Shown here piece by piece: positions 42,874-52,364 of a stretch of DNA of 64,000 nucleotides (its first letter is position 1; each line of letters opens with the position of its first letter). The notes below the pieces were generated by a model. That model searched no databases, was not told the origin of the DNA, and saw nothing but the letters and a program-made list of their open reading frames with translations. Source of the DNA: Pseudomonas sp. UBA6562 (GTDB taxonomy: Bacteria; Pseudomonadota; Gammaproteobacteria; Pseudomonadales; Pseudomonadaceae). The DNA lies in NCBI RefSeq assembly GCF_002434265.1, contig NZ_DJJS01000007.1:500775-564774 (forward strand). Direction: 5' to 3'. The translations under genes were made by a program, and so were the position numbers.

Positions 42874-43400
42874 AAGTGGTGGTGTTGTGCGGCCCGGAAT
42901 CGAGCGGCAAGAGCTGGCTGAGCGGCGAGCTGCAGCGGGTGTTCGGCGGTGTGGTGGTCGGTGAGTACGTGCGTCATTTCATCGAGCGCGAGCAGCGCGA
43001 CACCTGCTATGCCGACATCCCCGCCATCGCCGAGGGGCAACTTGCATGGGAAGACCAGGCCCGTGCCCAGGCGCCCGACCTGCTGATTCTCGATACCCAT
43101 CTACTCAGCAACATCCTCTGGAGCCGAACGTTGTTCGGCGACTGCCCGGCCTGGTTGGAGGAGGCGCTGCTGGCCCGTCGATATGACCTGCATCTTTTGC
43201 TGCGTCCCGAGGGCGTGGACTGGGTGGGCGATGGCATGCGCTGCCAGCCGGCGCTGAGCGAGCGCCAACGGTTTTTCGATGACAGCCTGCAATGGCTGAT
43301 CCTGCACCAGCGTCCCGTGCAGATTCTCCAAGGCGCCTGGGAGCCACGTCGGCAGGCGGCGATCGAGGCGGTGGCGCAGTTGTTGGGCCGGTCGACCTGA
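42870..43400 (+). CDS. NadR-type P-loop kinase (probable ribosylnicotinamide kinase)
   Basis: This is a 176-residue P-loop protein with GPESSGKSWL (Walker A, residues 8-17), an acidic DTHLL Walker-B-like segment and WSRTLFGDCP. It matches the kinase domain of NadR without the DNA-binding and adenylyltransferase domains. Its start overlaps the pnuC stop, so it very probably phosphorylates nicotinamide riboside taken up by PnuC to NMN for NAD salvage. Confidence 0.85.
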   Translation: MKVVVLCGPESSGKSWLSGELQRVFGGVVVGEYVRHFIEREQRDTCYADIPAIAEGQLAWEDQARAQAPDLLILDTHLLSNILWSRTLFGDCPAWLEEALLARRYDLHLLLRPEGVDWVGDGMRCQPALSERQRFFDDSLQWLILHQRPVQILQGAWEPRRQAAIEAVAQLLGRST

Positions 43401-43547
43401 ACCAGCGGGTGGTTCAGCGCTGAAACACCGATGCCCGTGCAGGCCGACCTCGGTGTGGCACTTGCCGCTTTCGGCTTGCCTGCGGCGGTGCCCTGTTATC
43501 ATCACCCACACGTTTGTGACCATCCGATGACAACAAGGACTTTTCTC

Positions 43548-45758
43548 GTGAGCCACCCCACCGGCACGCCGCTGCGTTACGGCGCCCGCACCCTCACCCT
43601 GACGGCCCTGGTGCTGTTGATTCCGCTGGCCAGCCGTGCGCTGCTGGGCTGGTCTAACCCGGCCGGCTACCTGTCGGACCTGGCCATCGGCAGCGCCCTG
43701 CTGTTGCTCGTACAGCGCCGGGCCTGGTGGATGGCGTTGCCGGTGTTGCTGGTTTGGGCCGTGCTGCTCGTGGCTTCGGCCGAGCTGGTCAGTGCAGTCG
43801 GGCGACTGCCGACCAGCGCCGACCTGGGCTATCTGTTCGATGCGCAGTTCCTGGAAAACTCCGCCGGTGGCGCCCTCGCCCACGGCTGGTTGCCGTTGCT
43901 GCTGGGCGCTGGCGTGCTCGCCTGGCTGCTGAGCCGCTGGCGCGGCAGAGGTGCCAGCGAGCGACCGCTGCCAAAAGCGCTGTGGGCGCTGCCGCTGGCA
44001 CTGCTCGGCGTGCACTGGGCCGGCCAGCACGTGTTGCCGTCCGAGGCCGAACCCTGGCGGCAATACAACCTCGGCCACCAATTGCTGGCCGCCGGCACCG
44101 GCGAGGTGCAGCGCGAGGTGGGCCACTGGCTGGGTACCGATACGCCGGCGCCGGCGCTGCCTACGGCCGGGCTGACCCAGAGCGATCTGATCGGTCAACG
44201 GTTGTTCGATGGTCCGGGCCAGGCGCGCAACCTGCTGCTGATCACCCTCGAAGGCATTCCCGGCGCTTACCTGCGGCCCAACCGCGAAGCGCTGCATAGC
44301 CGCTTCGACCAGGACCTGATGCCCAACCTCAGCCGCTGGGCCGAGCGCGGCATGAACACCCCCGACTATGTGTTGCACAGCCACCAGACCATTCGGGGGC
44401 TGTACGCCATGCTCTGCGGCGATTACGACAAACTGGCCGACGGCACGCCCAAGGGCGTCGAGCTGTTGACCCAGCAGGCGCGCAACCGCGATTGCCTGCC
44501 GGCCCAATTGCATGAAGCAGGGTTCGCCACCCACTACCTGCAAGCGGCCGGGCTGCGTTTCATGGCCAAGGACCGCATCATGCCGCACATCGGCTTCGAG
44601 GCTGTGCACGGCCAGGAGTGGTTCGCCAACGACAACTACCTCGAGTTCCCTTGGGGCAAGGACGACCGCGCTTTCTTCGAGGGCGCGCTGGACTACATCG
44701 GGCAACTACGCGATCGGCCGCAACCCTGGATGCTCACCCTGCTCACCGTCGGTACCCACCAACCCTACGCTGCGCCGGACGCCTACCTGGAGCGCTATGG
44801 CTCGCCCAAACAGGCCGCCGTGGCCCATCTGGACGATGCACTGGGCCGGTTCCTCGAGGCTCTGGAGCGTCAAGGCGTGCTCAAGGACACGCTGGTGGTG
44901 ATCACATCCGACGAATCCCACGGCATCGATGGCGTGCGTCTGGCTTCATCGTGGGGGTTCAACCTGACTTTGGCGCCAGAGCAGGCGCAGTTGCCGCGGC
45001 TCAAGCCGGGTACCTTCGGCCATGTCGACCTGACCGCCTCGCTGCTGGACTATTTCGCCCTGCCCATCCCCGCCTCGCTCGGCGGACGGTCGCTGTTTCG
45101 CAGCTACGACACTGGCCGCGAGATGATCTCGTTCACCAACGGCATGCTGCGCTACCACGACGGCCACGACACCTTGACCGAATGCGATTTCCAACAGCGC
45201 TGCCGACGCTATGCCAGTCGCGGCTTCATCGCCGACCGCGCCACCTACTTGGGCCAAGCCGACGACAGCCGTGGCCCGCAGATCGCGGGGCTGGCCGAAG
45301 CGCTGGACCAGTCGCTGCTGAACACGCCGCTGAACCTGCGCTATCAGTTCGGCGGCCCTAGCGCCATTGCGCTGCAACCGCAGATCCGCGACGACTGGGC
45401 CGACAACCTGATCGGCGCCCAGTACCTGGAAATGCCCAAAGGCAGCCGTACCCGCGTGCACCTGAAAGTGCGCATGCTGGACCCGGCGCACACCGCCTAC
45501 ATCCAGCTCAAGGCCAAGGAATTCGAGCAGGACGTGCAACTCGGCTTTCCGCAAGAAATGCAGGTCACAGCCGAGCAACCGCTGGACATGCAGTTCGACT
45601 TCGACAATCCCACCCTACGCAAGGCATTCTCCTTCCACCTGCTAGGCTACGGCGGCGGCGAAGTGGAAATCAGCGACTTCAGTGTGATCACCGCACTGCC
45701 CGACGAAGAGCTGCCGATGGACGACCTGCAGGACAGCGCGCTGGCCCATTCCAGCTAG
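43548..45758 (+). CDS. LTA-synthase-family membrane phosphotransferase (alkaline-phosphatase superfamily)
   Basis: This is a 736-residue protein with about four N-terminal membrane helices (residues 15-200) and a large periplasmic sulfatase-fold domain (about 225-560). The nucleophile is probably the threonine of HSHQTIRG. Metal-binding elements are LITLEGIPG and ITSDESHG. A C-terminal 170-residue beta-rich domain follows. In Gram-negatives such proteins attach phosphoglycerol or phosphoethanolamine to envelope glycans or lipids. GTG at 43548 is chosen because AAGGA lies 8 bases upstream; an ATG at 43527 is possible. The SDESHG arrangement differs from the usual SDHGE of relatives. Confidence 0.8.
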   Translation: MSHPTGTPLRYGARTLTLTALVLLIPLASRALLGWSNPAGYLSDLAIGSALLLLVQRRAWWMALPVLLVWAVLLVASAELVSAVGRLPTSADLGYLFDAQFLENSAGGALAHGWLPLLLGAGVLAWLLSRWRGRGASERPLPKALWALPLALLGVHWAGQHVLPSEAEPWRQYNLGHQLLAAGTGEVQREVGHWLGTDTPAPALPTAGLTQSDLIGQRLFDGPGQARNLLLITLEGIPGAYLRPNREALHSRFDQDLMPNLSRWAERGMNTPDYVLHSHQTIRGLYAMLCGDYDKLADGTPKGVELLTQQARNRDCLPAQLHEAGFATHYLQAAGLRFMAKDRIMPHIGFEAVHGQEWFANDNYLEFPWGKDDRAFFEGALDYIGQLRDRPQPWMLTLLTVGTHQPYAAPDAYLERYGSPKQAAVAHLDDALGRFLEALERQGVLKDTLVVITSDESHGIDGVRLASSWGFNLTLAPEQAQLPRLKPGTFGHVDLTASLLDYFALPIPASLGGRSLFRSYDTGREMISFTNGMLRYHDGHDTLTECDFQQRCRRYASRGFIADRATYLGQADDSRGPQIAGLAEALDQSLLNTPLNLRYQFGGPSAIALQPQIRDDWADNLIGAQYLEMPKGSRTRVHLKVRMLDPAHTAYIQLKAKEFEQDVQLGFPQEMQVTAEQPLDMQFDFDNPTLRKAFSFHLLGYGGGEVEISDFSVITALPDEELPMDDLQDSALAHSS

Positions 45759-45827
45759 GCCCGCCCCTTCAGGCCCAAGGCCTTGCCAGCGCGCGACATG
45801 GGCAGGCTGCCGGGGCAACGTCTCGCT

Positions 45828-47126
45828 TCAGGCCCCAGGCAACCTGATCACGAAGCGTGCCCCACCCAAGGGTGACTGCTCGACCGTCAGGCTGCCGCCC
45901 TGGCCTTCGATGGCGCGTCGGCTGATCGCCAGGCCCAGGCCGAAACCGCCAGTGCTGCGGTCGCGGCTGCGGTCCAGGCGGTAGAACGGTTGAAAGATAC
46001 GTTCGCGTTCTTCGGGCGGAATGCCGATACCGTCGTCCTCCACTGTCAACACGCAACCGCCCCCGGCCTCCAGGTGCAGGCGCAGCAGCAAGCGCCCGTC
46101 GCAATAGCGCATGGCGTTGCGCACCAGATTCTGTACGGCGCGGGCGGTCAGCCGCGGGTCGAGAACGAAGCGCGGCAGGGGCTCGTCGGCGCACACCTCC
46201 CAGGCGATGGCGCGGCTGTCGAGTTCCTCGGCGAAACCGCCGAGCACGCTGTCGAGCAACTCGGACAGCGACACCTCGACCTGCTCGCGGGCCTGTTCGG
46301 CATTTTCCAGGCGGCTGTAGGACAGCAACTCCAGCACCAGTTCGTCCAACTCGCGCACATGCCCGACCAACTCCATCAGACGCTTGCGGCTGGCGGCGGG
46401 CACCTCGTCGTAGAGCAATACCAGGCCGAAATCCAGGCGCGTCAGGGGCGTACGCAACTCGTGCGAAACCGCGTTGAGCAGCTCGCGCTGCTGGTTCAGG
46501 TGGCGCTCCAGGTCGCTAGCCATGGTGTCGAACACCCCGGCCAGTTCCCCGATGTTGGAGTGCGCCGAGATGTGCGTGCGCTCGCCGAGCTGCCCGCGCC
46601 CCAGCCGCCGTGCGGTGTGCTTGAGCCGTTCCAGGTCGCGCCAGTGCGGCCAGGCCCAGATCAGGATGCAGCCGAGCAAGGCGGCGCCGATCAGGACCGT
46701 CACGCCCCACGACAGCAGGTTGATGTCCAGCGGGTCGGGCGGGTTGTAGAGGCGCACTGCCCAGGTGTCGTCGATCGGCGCGAGCGCCGTTTGATAGAAG
46801 CCCCAGTCACCGAGGCGCACCACGTTCAGGCCCTGGCGCAGGCGCTGGCGTTCTTCGCTCGACAGGTCGGCGTCTTCCAGAGGCAGCAGAGTGACTTGCA
46901 GCGGGGCGAAACGTTCGTCGAGGTCTGCCGCCACGGCCGGCCACTGCGCCCTGGGCGTCTGGCGGAACTGCTGCACCAACAGCGATTGCACGCCCTTGGC
47001 CATCTCCAGGTTGTAGGCGGTGTAACGGCTGTTGAAGACACTGACGATGGTGTCGGGAATGAGCAGGATCGCGCTGGCGTAGGCCACGATGATCAACAGG
47101 TACAGGCGAATCAGCAGTTTGAGCAT
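45828..47126 (-). CDS. Sensor histidine kinase (RstB-like)
   Basis: This is a 432-residue inner-membrane kinase. It has two membrane helices (about 5-25 and 135-160) around a small periplasmic domain, then a HAMP region (about 160-215), a HisKA H-box NAVSHELRTPLTRLDF, and an HATPase domain with NAMRYC, DDGIGIP and GFGLGLAISRR. It lies 6 bp after the response regulator and resembles RstB in its short periplasmic part. It probably controls the divergent efflux genes. Confidence 0.88.
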   Translation of the reverse strand: MLKLLIRLYLLIIVAYASAILLIPDTIVSVFNSRYTAYNLEMAKGVQSLLVQQFRQTPRAQWPAVAADLDERFAPLQVTLLPLEDADLSSEERQRLRQGLNVVRLGDWGFYQTALAPIDDTWAVRLYNPPDPLDINLLSWGVTVLIGAALLGCILIWAWPHWRDLERLKHTARRLGRGQLGERTHISAHSNIGELAGVFDTMASDLERHLNQQRELLNAVSHELRTPLTRLDFGLVLLYDEVPAASRKRLMELVGHVRELDELVLELLSYSRLENAEQAREQVEVSLSELLDSVLGGFAEELDSRAIAWEVCADEPLPRFVLDPRLTARAVQNLVRNAMRYCDGRLLLRLHLEAGGGCVLTVEDDGIGIPPEERERIFQPFYRLDRSRDRSTGGFGLGLAISRRAIEGQGGSLTVEQSPLGGARFVIRLPGA

Positions 47127-47132
47127 GGCGGC

Positions 47133-47834
47133 TCAGAACTCCCATTCGCTGCGGCTGAACAGATAGCCCTTGCCCCACACGGTCTTGATCTTGCGCGCCT
47201 CGCCCGCGCTGTCGTCGAACTTGCGCCGCAGCTTGGAGATGGCCACGTCCACCGAACGGTCGGTGCCGTTGAACTCGATGCCGCGCAGTTGTTGCAGGAT
47301 GCGGTCGCGGCTGAGCACTTCGCCGGCATTGCGCGCCAGCACCACCAGCAGGTTGTATTCGCCGCTGGACAGCTCCACTTCCTCGCCACGCCAGCCGACC
47401 CTGCGTTCGGCGAGGTCGATGGACAGCCCGCCGATCTGGATCTGGTCGTGGTCCAGGCGCGGTTCGTTGACGCTGCTGCGGCGCAGCAAGGTGCGGATGC
47501 GCGCCAGCAGCACCCGTGGCTCGCAGGGTTTGGTGACGTAATCGTCGGCGCCCATTTCCAGGCCCAGGACCTGGTCGTGGCTGTCGTCGCGCGCGGTCAG
47601 CATCAGGATCGGCAGGCTTTGCGTCTCCTGGCGCAGGCGCCGGCACACCTGCAAGCCGTCCAGGCCGGGCAGCATCAGGTCGAGCACCACCAGGTCCGGG
47701 CGCTCGCGGTGCACGGCCTCGAGCACCTGATCGCCCCGAGCGATGACGTGCACATGAAAATCGTTGCGGCGCAGATAACTGGCGATCAGCTCGGACAGGG
47801 CAGTGTCGTCTTCGACCAGGAGAATGTTCGGCAT
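47133..47834 (-). CDS. OmpR/PhoB-family response regulator (RstA-like)
   Basis: This is a 233-residue regulator. The receiver domain has LVEDD and phosphoacceptor Asp51-52 region VVLDLMLPGLDG, then KPCEP. A winged-helix DNA-binding domain ends in GTDRSVDVAISKLRRKF and KTVWGKGYLFS, closely following E. coli RstA. It is the first gene of the operon with the sensor. The start at 47834 faces the membrane-fusion gene across 157 bp that contain three TTCACA repeats. In P. aeruginosa the mexMN pump genes are, as I remember, next to a comparable two-component pair (PA1437-PA1438). Confidence 0.88.
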   Translation of the reverse strand: MPNILLVEDDTALSELIASYLRRNDFHVHVIARGDQVLEAVHRERPDLVVLDLMLPGLDGLQVCRRLRQETQSLPILMLTARDDSHDQVLGLEMGADDYVTKPCEPRVLLARIRTLLRRSSVNEPRLDHDQIQIGGLSIDLAERRVGWRGEEVELSSGEYNLLVVLARNAGEVLSRDRILQQLRGIEFNGTDRSVDVAISKLRRKFDDSAGEARKIKTVWGKGYLFSRSEWEF

Positions 47835-47900
47835 AAGGGGCTTCGTCAGCGGGAGCAATCGGCGGAGGATAATGAATCCTACGCAGGTAAAGGCCGCTTC

Positions 47901-47937
47901 TTCACAGTTTTTCACACACGTCCTACAGAGCTTCACA
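47901..47937. promoter_or_regulatory. Triple TTCACA direct repeat, putative response-regulator box
   Basis: TTCACA occurs at 47901, 47911 and 47932, that is with 10- and 21-bp spacing on the same face of the helix. OmpR-family regulators bind phased direct repeats of this kind. The region separates the regulator gene and the efflux operon. Confidence 0.5.
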
Positions 47938-47991
47938 GCTGACCAGCAAGCCTTGCCGTAGCATACGACGGTCATTCTCGGGAAAGTCCGT

Positions 47992-49167
47992 ATGTCCACT
48001 CCACTCCCCCTCCCTCTGCGGCGTTGCGCGCTGCTTGTCCTGCTGGGCCTGGCACTGGCCGGCTGCAACGATGCCGCCGACCCGGAACAACAGCCCCCAG
48101 CGCCCAAGGTGCGTGTCGAAACCCTCCAACCGCGCGCGCTGGCCATCAGCACCGAACTCAGTGGCCGCCTGCTGGCGCCGCGGGTGGCCGAGGTGCGCGC
48201 CCGGGTTCCCGGTGTGGTGCTCAAGCGTATGTACCGCGAAGGCAGCGACGTGAAACAAGGCGACGTGCTGTTCCTGATCGACCCGGCGCCGCTCGAGGCC
48301 GACCAGGACAGCGCCCGCGCCGCCTTGGCCCGCGCCGAAGCCACGCGTTATCAAACGCGTCTGCAAGACCAACGCTATCGCCAGTTGGTCGACGAAAACG
48401 CCATCAGCCGCCAGGAAGCCGACAACGCCCGCGCCGCCGACCTCCAGGCCCAGGCCGCCGTGGCCGAGGCCAAAGCTGCGCTGGAACGGGCGCGGCTGAA
48501 CCTCGGCTACGCCACGGTCACCGCGCCGATTGCCGGGCGCATCGGTCGCGCGCTGGTCACTGAGGGGGCGTTGGTCGGCCAGGGCGAAACCACGCCGCTG
48601 GCGACCATCCAGCAGTTGGACCCGATCCATGCCGACGTCACCCAATCGACCCGCGAGATCAACGCCCTGCGCCGCGCCTTGCGTGCCGGGCAGTTGCAGC
48701 AGGTGGGCCAGGACCAGGCCGAAGTCACCTTGATCCAGGACGACGGTCAGCCCTACCCGCGCCCGGGCAAGCTGCTGTTCTCCGACATCAGCGTCGATGC
48801 CAGCACCAACCAGATCACCCTGCGCAGCGAATTCCCCAACCCCGACCTCGACCTGCTGCCCGGCAGCTACGTGCGCGTGCGCCTGGAGCAAGCGGTGCAG
48901 CCCCAGGGCTTGAGCGTGCCGCAGCGCGCCATCAGCCGCGACACCGCCGGACTGCCCAAGGTGATGGTGGTCGACGACCAGTCGCGGGTCAGCGAACGGT
49001 CGATCACCCTGGGTTCGGTGCAGAACGACCGCTGGATCGTCACCGCCGGCCTCCAGGCCGGCGAACGCGTGGTGGTCGAGGGGCTGCAACGCATCAAGCC
49101 AGGCGAACCGGTGCAGGTCGAGGCGGCCGATACGGCGCCGGACCTCGCCAAGCACAACGACCAGTGA
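47992..49167 (+). CDS. RND efflux membrane-fusion lipoprotein (MexM/AcrA-like)
   Basis: This is a 391-residue periplasmic adaptor. The lipobox LAGC gives acylated Cys25. Lipoyl, coiled-coil hairpin (about residues 95-165, alanine/arginine-rich) and beta-barrel regions follow. Typical segments are VPGVVLKRMYREGSDVKQGD and VTAPIAGRIGRALVTEG. It links the inner-membrane RND pump encoded downstream to an outer-membrane channel. AGTCCGT with GGGAAAG precedes the ATG. It is the first gene of the operon divergent from the RstA-like regulator. Confidence 0.9.
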   Translation: MSTPLPLPLRRCALLVLLGLALAGCNDAADPEQQPPAPKVRVETLQPRALAISTELSGRLLAPRVAEVRARVPGVVLKRMYREGSDVKQGDVLFLIDPAPLEADQDSARAALARAEATRYQTRLQDQRYRQLVDENAISRQEADNARAADLQAQAAVAEAKAALERARLNLGYATVTAPIAGRIGRALVTEGALVGQGETTPLATIQQLDPIHADVTQSTREINALRRALRAGQLQQVGQDQAEVTLIQDDGQPYPRPGKLLFSDISVDASTNQITLRSEFPNPDLDLLPGSYVRVRLEQAVQPQGLSVPQRAISRDTAGLPKVMVVDDQSRVSERSITLGSVQNDRWIVTAGLQAGERVVVEGLQRIKPGEPVQVEAADTAPDLAKHNDQ

Positions 49168-49178
49168 GGCGCTGACAC

Positions 49179-52100
49179 ATGCCGCAGTTTTTCATCGACC
49201 GGCCCATCTTCGCCTGGGTCGTGGCGCTTTTCATTCTGCTCGCCGGGGCGTTGGCCATTCCCAAGTTGCCGGTGGCGCAGTACCCCAACGTCGCGCCGCC
49301 GCAGATCGAAATCTACGCCGTCTACCCCGGTGCTTCGGCCACTACCATCGACGAGACCGTGGTAAGCCTGATCGAGCAGGAGCTCAACGGCGCCGACAAT
49401 CTGCTGTATTTCGAGTCCCAGAGCAGCCTGGGCAGCGCCACCATCACCGCCACCTTCGAGCCCGGCACCCTGCCGGACCTCGCCCAGGTCGACGTGCAGA
49501 ACCGTCTGAAGGTGGTCGAGTCGCGTTTGCCGCGTGCCGTGACCCAACAGGGCCTGCAAGTGGAAAAGGTGTCCACCGGCTTTCTGTTGCTCGGCACCCT
49601 CACCTCGGTCGACGGTAGCCTCGACGAAACGGCCCTGAGCGACATCCTGGCGCGCAACGTGATGAACGAGATCCGCCGCCTCAAGGGCGTCGGCAAGGCG
49701 CAGCTTTATGGCTCGGAGCGGGCCATGCGCATCTGGATCGACCCGCGCAAGCTCGTAGGCTACAACCTCACCCCTGTCGATGTGACCGACGCCATTGCCG
49801 CGCAGAACGCCCAGGTGGCACCTGGCAGCATCGGCGACCTGCCGGGGCGCAAGACCCAGGAAATCACCGCCAACGTGGTGGTCAACGGCCAACTGAGCAC
49901 GCCCGAAGCGTTCGCTGCGGTGGTGCTGCGGGCCAACCCCGATGGTTCGGTGGTGACCCTCGGCGACGTGGCACGGGTGGAGGTCGGTGCGCAGGAGTAC
50001 CAGTTCGGCACGCGTCTGAACGGCAAGCCGTCCACCGCTTTCGCCGTGCAACTGTCGCCGGGCGCCAACGCCATGGAGACCGCGACCCTGGTGCGCAACA
50101 AGATGGAGGAGCTGGCCAAATTCTTCCCCGAGGGCACCCGGTACGATATCCCCTACGACACCTCGCCCTTCGTCAAGGTGTCGATCAAGCAGGTGATCAC
50201 CACCCTGTTCGAGGCCATGCTGCTGGTGTTCGCGGTGATGTTCCTGTTCCTGCAGAACGTGCGTTACACCCTCATTCCCACGCTGGTGGTGCCGGTGGCG
50301 CTGGCGGGCACATTCGCCGTGATGCTGGGGCTCGGCTTTTCCATCAACGTGCTGACCCTGTTCGGCATGGTCTTGGCCATCGGCATCCTGGTCGACGACG
50401 CCATCGTGGTGGTGGAGAACGTCGAGCGCATCATGGCCGAGGAAGGCCTGTCGCCGCGCGACGCGACGCGCAAGGCCATGGGCCAGATCAGTGGCGCGAT
50501 CGTCGGCATCACCCTGGTGCTGGTGGCGGTGTTCCTGCCCATGGCCTTCATGAGCGGTTCGGTGGGGGTCATCTACCAGCAGTTCTCGGTGTCGATGGCG
50601 GTGTCGATCCTGTTCTCGGCGTTCCTGGCCCTGAGCCTGACGCCGGCCTTGTGCGCCACCCTGCTCAAGCCGCTGGCCAAAGGCGAGCATCACGAAAAAC
50701 GTGGTTTCTTCGGCTGGTTCAACCGGCGCTTCGCGCGCATGACCGAGGGCTACGAGGGCTGGGTCGGGCAGGCCCTGACCCGGTCCGGGCGCTACCTGCT
50801 GGTATATGCGGCGTTGCTGGGCGCGCTGGCCTATGGCTTCAGCCAGTTGCCCAGCGACTTCCTGCCGACCGAGGACCAGGGCTATACCATCACCGACATC
50901 CAACTGCCGCCGGGCGCCAGCCGTGCCCGCACCGAGCAGGTAGCGGCGCAGATCGAGGCGCACAACGCGCAAGAGCCGGGTGTGGCCGATACCACGGTGA
51001 TCCTGGGCTTCAGCTTCTCCGGCAGCGGGCAGAACGCCGCCCTGACCTTCACCACGCTCAAGGACTGGTCCCAGCGAGGGGGCGACGACAGCGCGCAGTC
51101 GATCGCCGACCGCGCCAACGCGGCGTTCAGCCAGATCAAGGACGCGGTGGCCTTCTCCGTGCTGCCACCGCCGATCGACGGTCTGGGCGAATCCACGGGC
51201 TTCCAGTTCCGTCTGCAAGACCGCGCCGGCCTCGGCCATGCGCAGTTGATGGCGGCACGCGACGCCCTGCTCGCCGCGGCAGGCGACAGCAAGCTGCTGA
51301 CCAACGTGCGCGAGGCCTCGCTGGCCGAGAGCCCGCAGGTGCAGCTGGACATCGACCGGCGCCAGGCCAACGCCCTGGGCGTGTCGTTCGCCGACATCAG
51401 CGCGGTGCTCGACACGGCGGTGGGCTCGACCTACGTCAACGACTTCCCCAACCAGGGCCGCATGCAACGGGTGGTGGTGCAGGCCGAGGGCGACCAACGC
51501 AGCCAGGTCGAAGACCTGCTGGACATGCACGTGCGCAATGCCAGCGGCAAGATGGTGCCGCTCGCCGCCTTCGTCAGCGCCCGCTGGGTGACCGGCCCGG
51601 TGCAGTTGACGCGCTACAACGGCTATCCGGCCGTGTCGATCTCCGGTGAGCCGGCGGCGGGCCTGAGTTCCGGCGAAGCCATGGACGAAGTGCAGCGGCT
51701 GGTCGATCAATTGCCGGCGGGTGTGGGCCTGGAATGGACCGGGCTGTCGTTGCAGGAACGCTTGTCGGGCAGCCAGGCGCCGCTGCTGTTGGCGCTGTCG
51801 CTGCTGGTGGTGTTCCTGTGCCTGGCGGCGCTGTACGAAAGCTGGTCGATCCCGACCGCAGTGCTGCTAGTTGTGCCGCTCGGGGTGTTCGGCGCAGTGC
51901 TCGCGGTGATGCTGCGTGGCATGCCCAACGACGTGTTCTTCAAGGTGGGCCTGATCACCCTGATCGGCCTGTCGGCGAAGAACGCCATCCTCATCATCGA
52001 GTTCGCCAAAGCCCTGGTGGACCAAGGCTTGGACGCGCGCGATGCGGCCTTGCAGGCCGCGCGCCTGCGCCTGCGGCCCATCGTCATGACCTCGCTGGCG

Positions 52101-52304
52101 TTCATCCTCGGCGTGGTGCCGTTGGCCATCGCCACGGGCGCGAGTTCGGCCAGCCAGCAGGCCATCGGCACCGGGGTGATCGGGGGCATGCTCAGCGCCA
52201 CCCTGGCGGTGGTGTTCGTGCCGGTGTTCTTCGTGGTGGTGATGCGCCTGGCCGGCCGTCGCGTGGCGGCCGATGTGCCGCAAGCCGGCGCGGAGCACGA
52301 CTGA
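49179..52304 (+). CDS. RND-family multidrug efflux transporter (HAE1; MexN/AcrB-like)
   Basis: This is a 1041-residue, 12-helix proton-driven pump with the full HAE1 layout. The N-terminus is MPQFFIDRPIFAWVVA, with two large periplasmic loops (about 40-335 and 560-865). The proton-relay helix contains GILVDDAIVVVENVERIM. The last helices contain GLSAKNAILIIEFAKAL. Its ribosome-binding site (GAGG) overlaps the end of the fusion-protein gene 11 bp upstream. No outer-membrane factor gene follows, so it must borrow one such as OprM/TtgC, as P. aeruginosa MexMN does. Substrates cannot be read from sequence. Confidence 0.9.
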   Translation: MPQFFIDRPIFAWVVALFILLAGALAIPKLPVAQYPNVAPPQIEIYAVYPGASATTIDETVVSLIEQELNGADNLLYFESQSSLGSATITATFEPGTLPDLAQVDVQNRLKVVESRLPRAVTQQGLQVEKVSTGFLLLGTLTSVDGSLDETALSDILARNVMNEIRRLKGVGKAQLYGSERAMRIWIDPRKLVGYNLTPVDVTDAIAAQNAQVAPGSIGDLPGRKTQEITANVVVNGQLSTPEAFAAVVLRANPDGSVVTLGDVARVEVGAQEYQFGTRLNGKPSTAFAVQLSPGANAMETATLVRNKMEELAKFFPEGTRYDIPYDTSPFVKVSIKQVITTLFEAMLLVFAVMFLFLQNVRYTLIPTLVVPVALAGTFAVMLGLGFSINVLTLFGMVLAIGILVDDAIVVVENVERIMAEEGLSPRDATRKAMGQISGAIVGITLVLVAVFLPMAFMSGSVGVIYQQFSVSMAVSILFSAFLALSLTPALCATLLKPLAKGEHHEKRGFFGWFNRRFARMTEGYEGWVGQALTRSGRYLLVYAALLGALAYGFSQLPSDFLPTEDQGYTITDIQLPPGASRARTEQVAAQIEAHNAQEPGVADTTVILGFSFSGSGQNAALTFTTLKDWSQRGGDDSAQSIADRANAAFSQIKDAVAFSVLPPPIDGLGESTGFQFRLQDRAGLGHAQLMAARDALLAAAGDSKLLTNVREASLAESPQVQLDIDRRQANALGVSFADISAVLDTAVGSTYVNDFPNQGRMQRVVVQAEGDQRSQVEDLLDMHVRNASGKMVPLAAFVSARWVTGPVQLTRYNGYPAVSISGEPAAGLSSGEAMDEVQRLVDQLPAGVGLEWTGLSLQERLSGSQAPLLLALSLLVVFLCLAALYESWSIPTAVLLVVPLGVFGAVLAVMLRGMPNDVFFKVGLITLIGLSAKNAILIIEFAKALVDQGLDARDAALQAARLRLRPIVMTSLAFILGVVPLAIATGASSASQQAIGTGVIGGMLSATLAVVFVPVFFVVVMRLAGRRVAADVPQAGAEHD

Positions 52305-52334
52305 CTGGACACGGTGCAGGCCACATGGGAGGGT

Positions 52335-52359
52335 TCCGGGCGTCATTGCCCGGAGCCCT
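52335..52359 (+). terminator. Hairpin after RND operon
   Basis: TCCGGGC-GTCATT-GCCCGGA is followed by GCCCTTTT. It sits between the RND stop and mobA and includes the mobA ribosome-binding region (GGAG), so it may end the efflux transcript and also influence mobA translation. Confidence 0.6.
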
Positions 52360-52364
52360 TTTCC

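Noticed and set aside
48867..51710. 947-codon minus-strand frame opposite the RND pump gene
   Set aside because: Histidine/glutamine/arginine-rich mirror frame of the pump gene with no domain.
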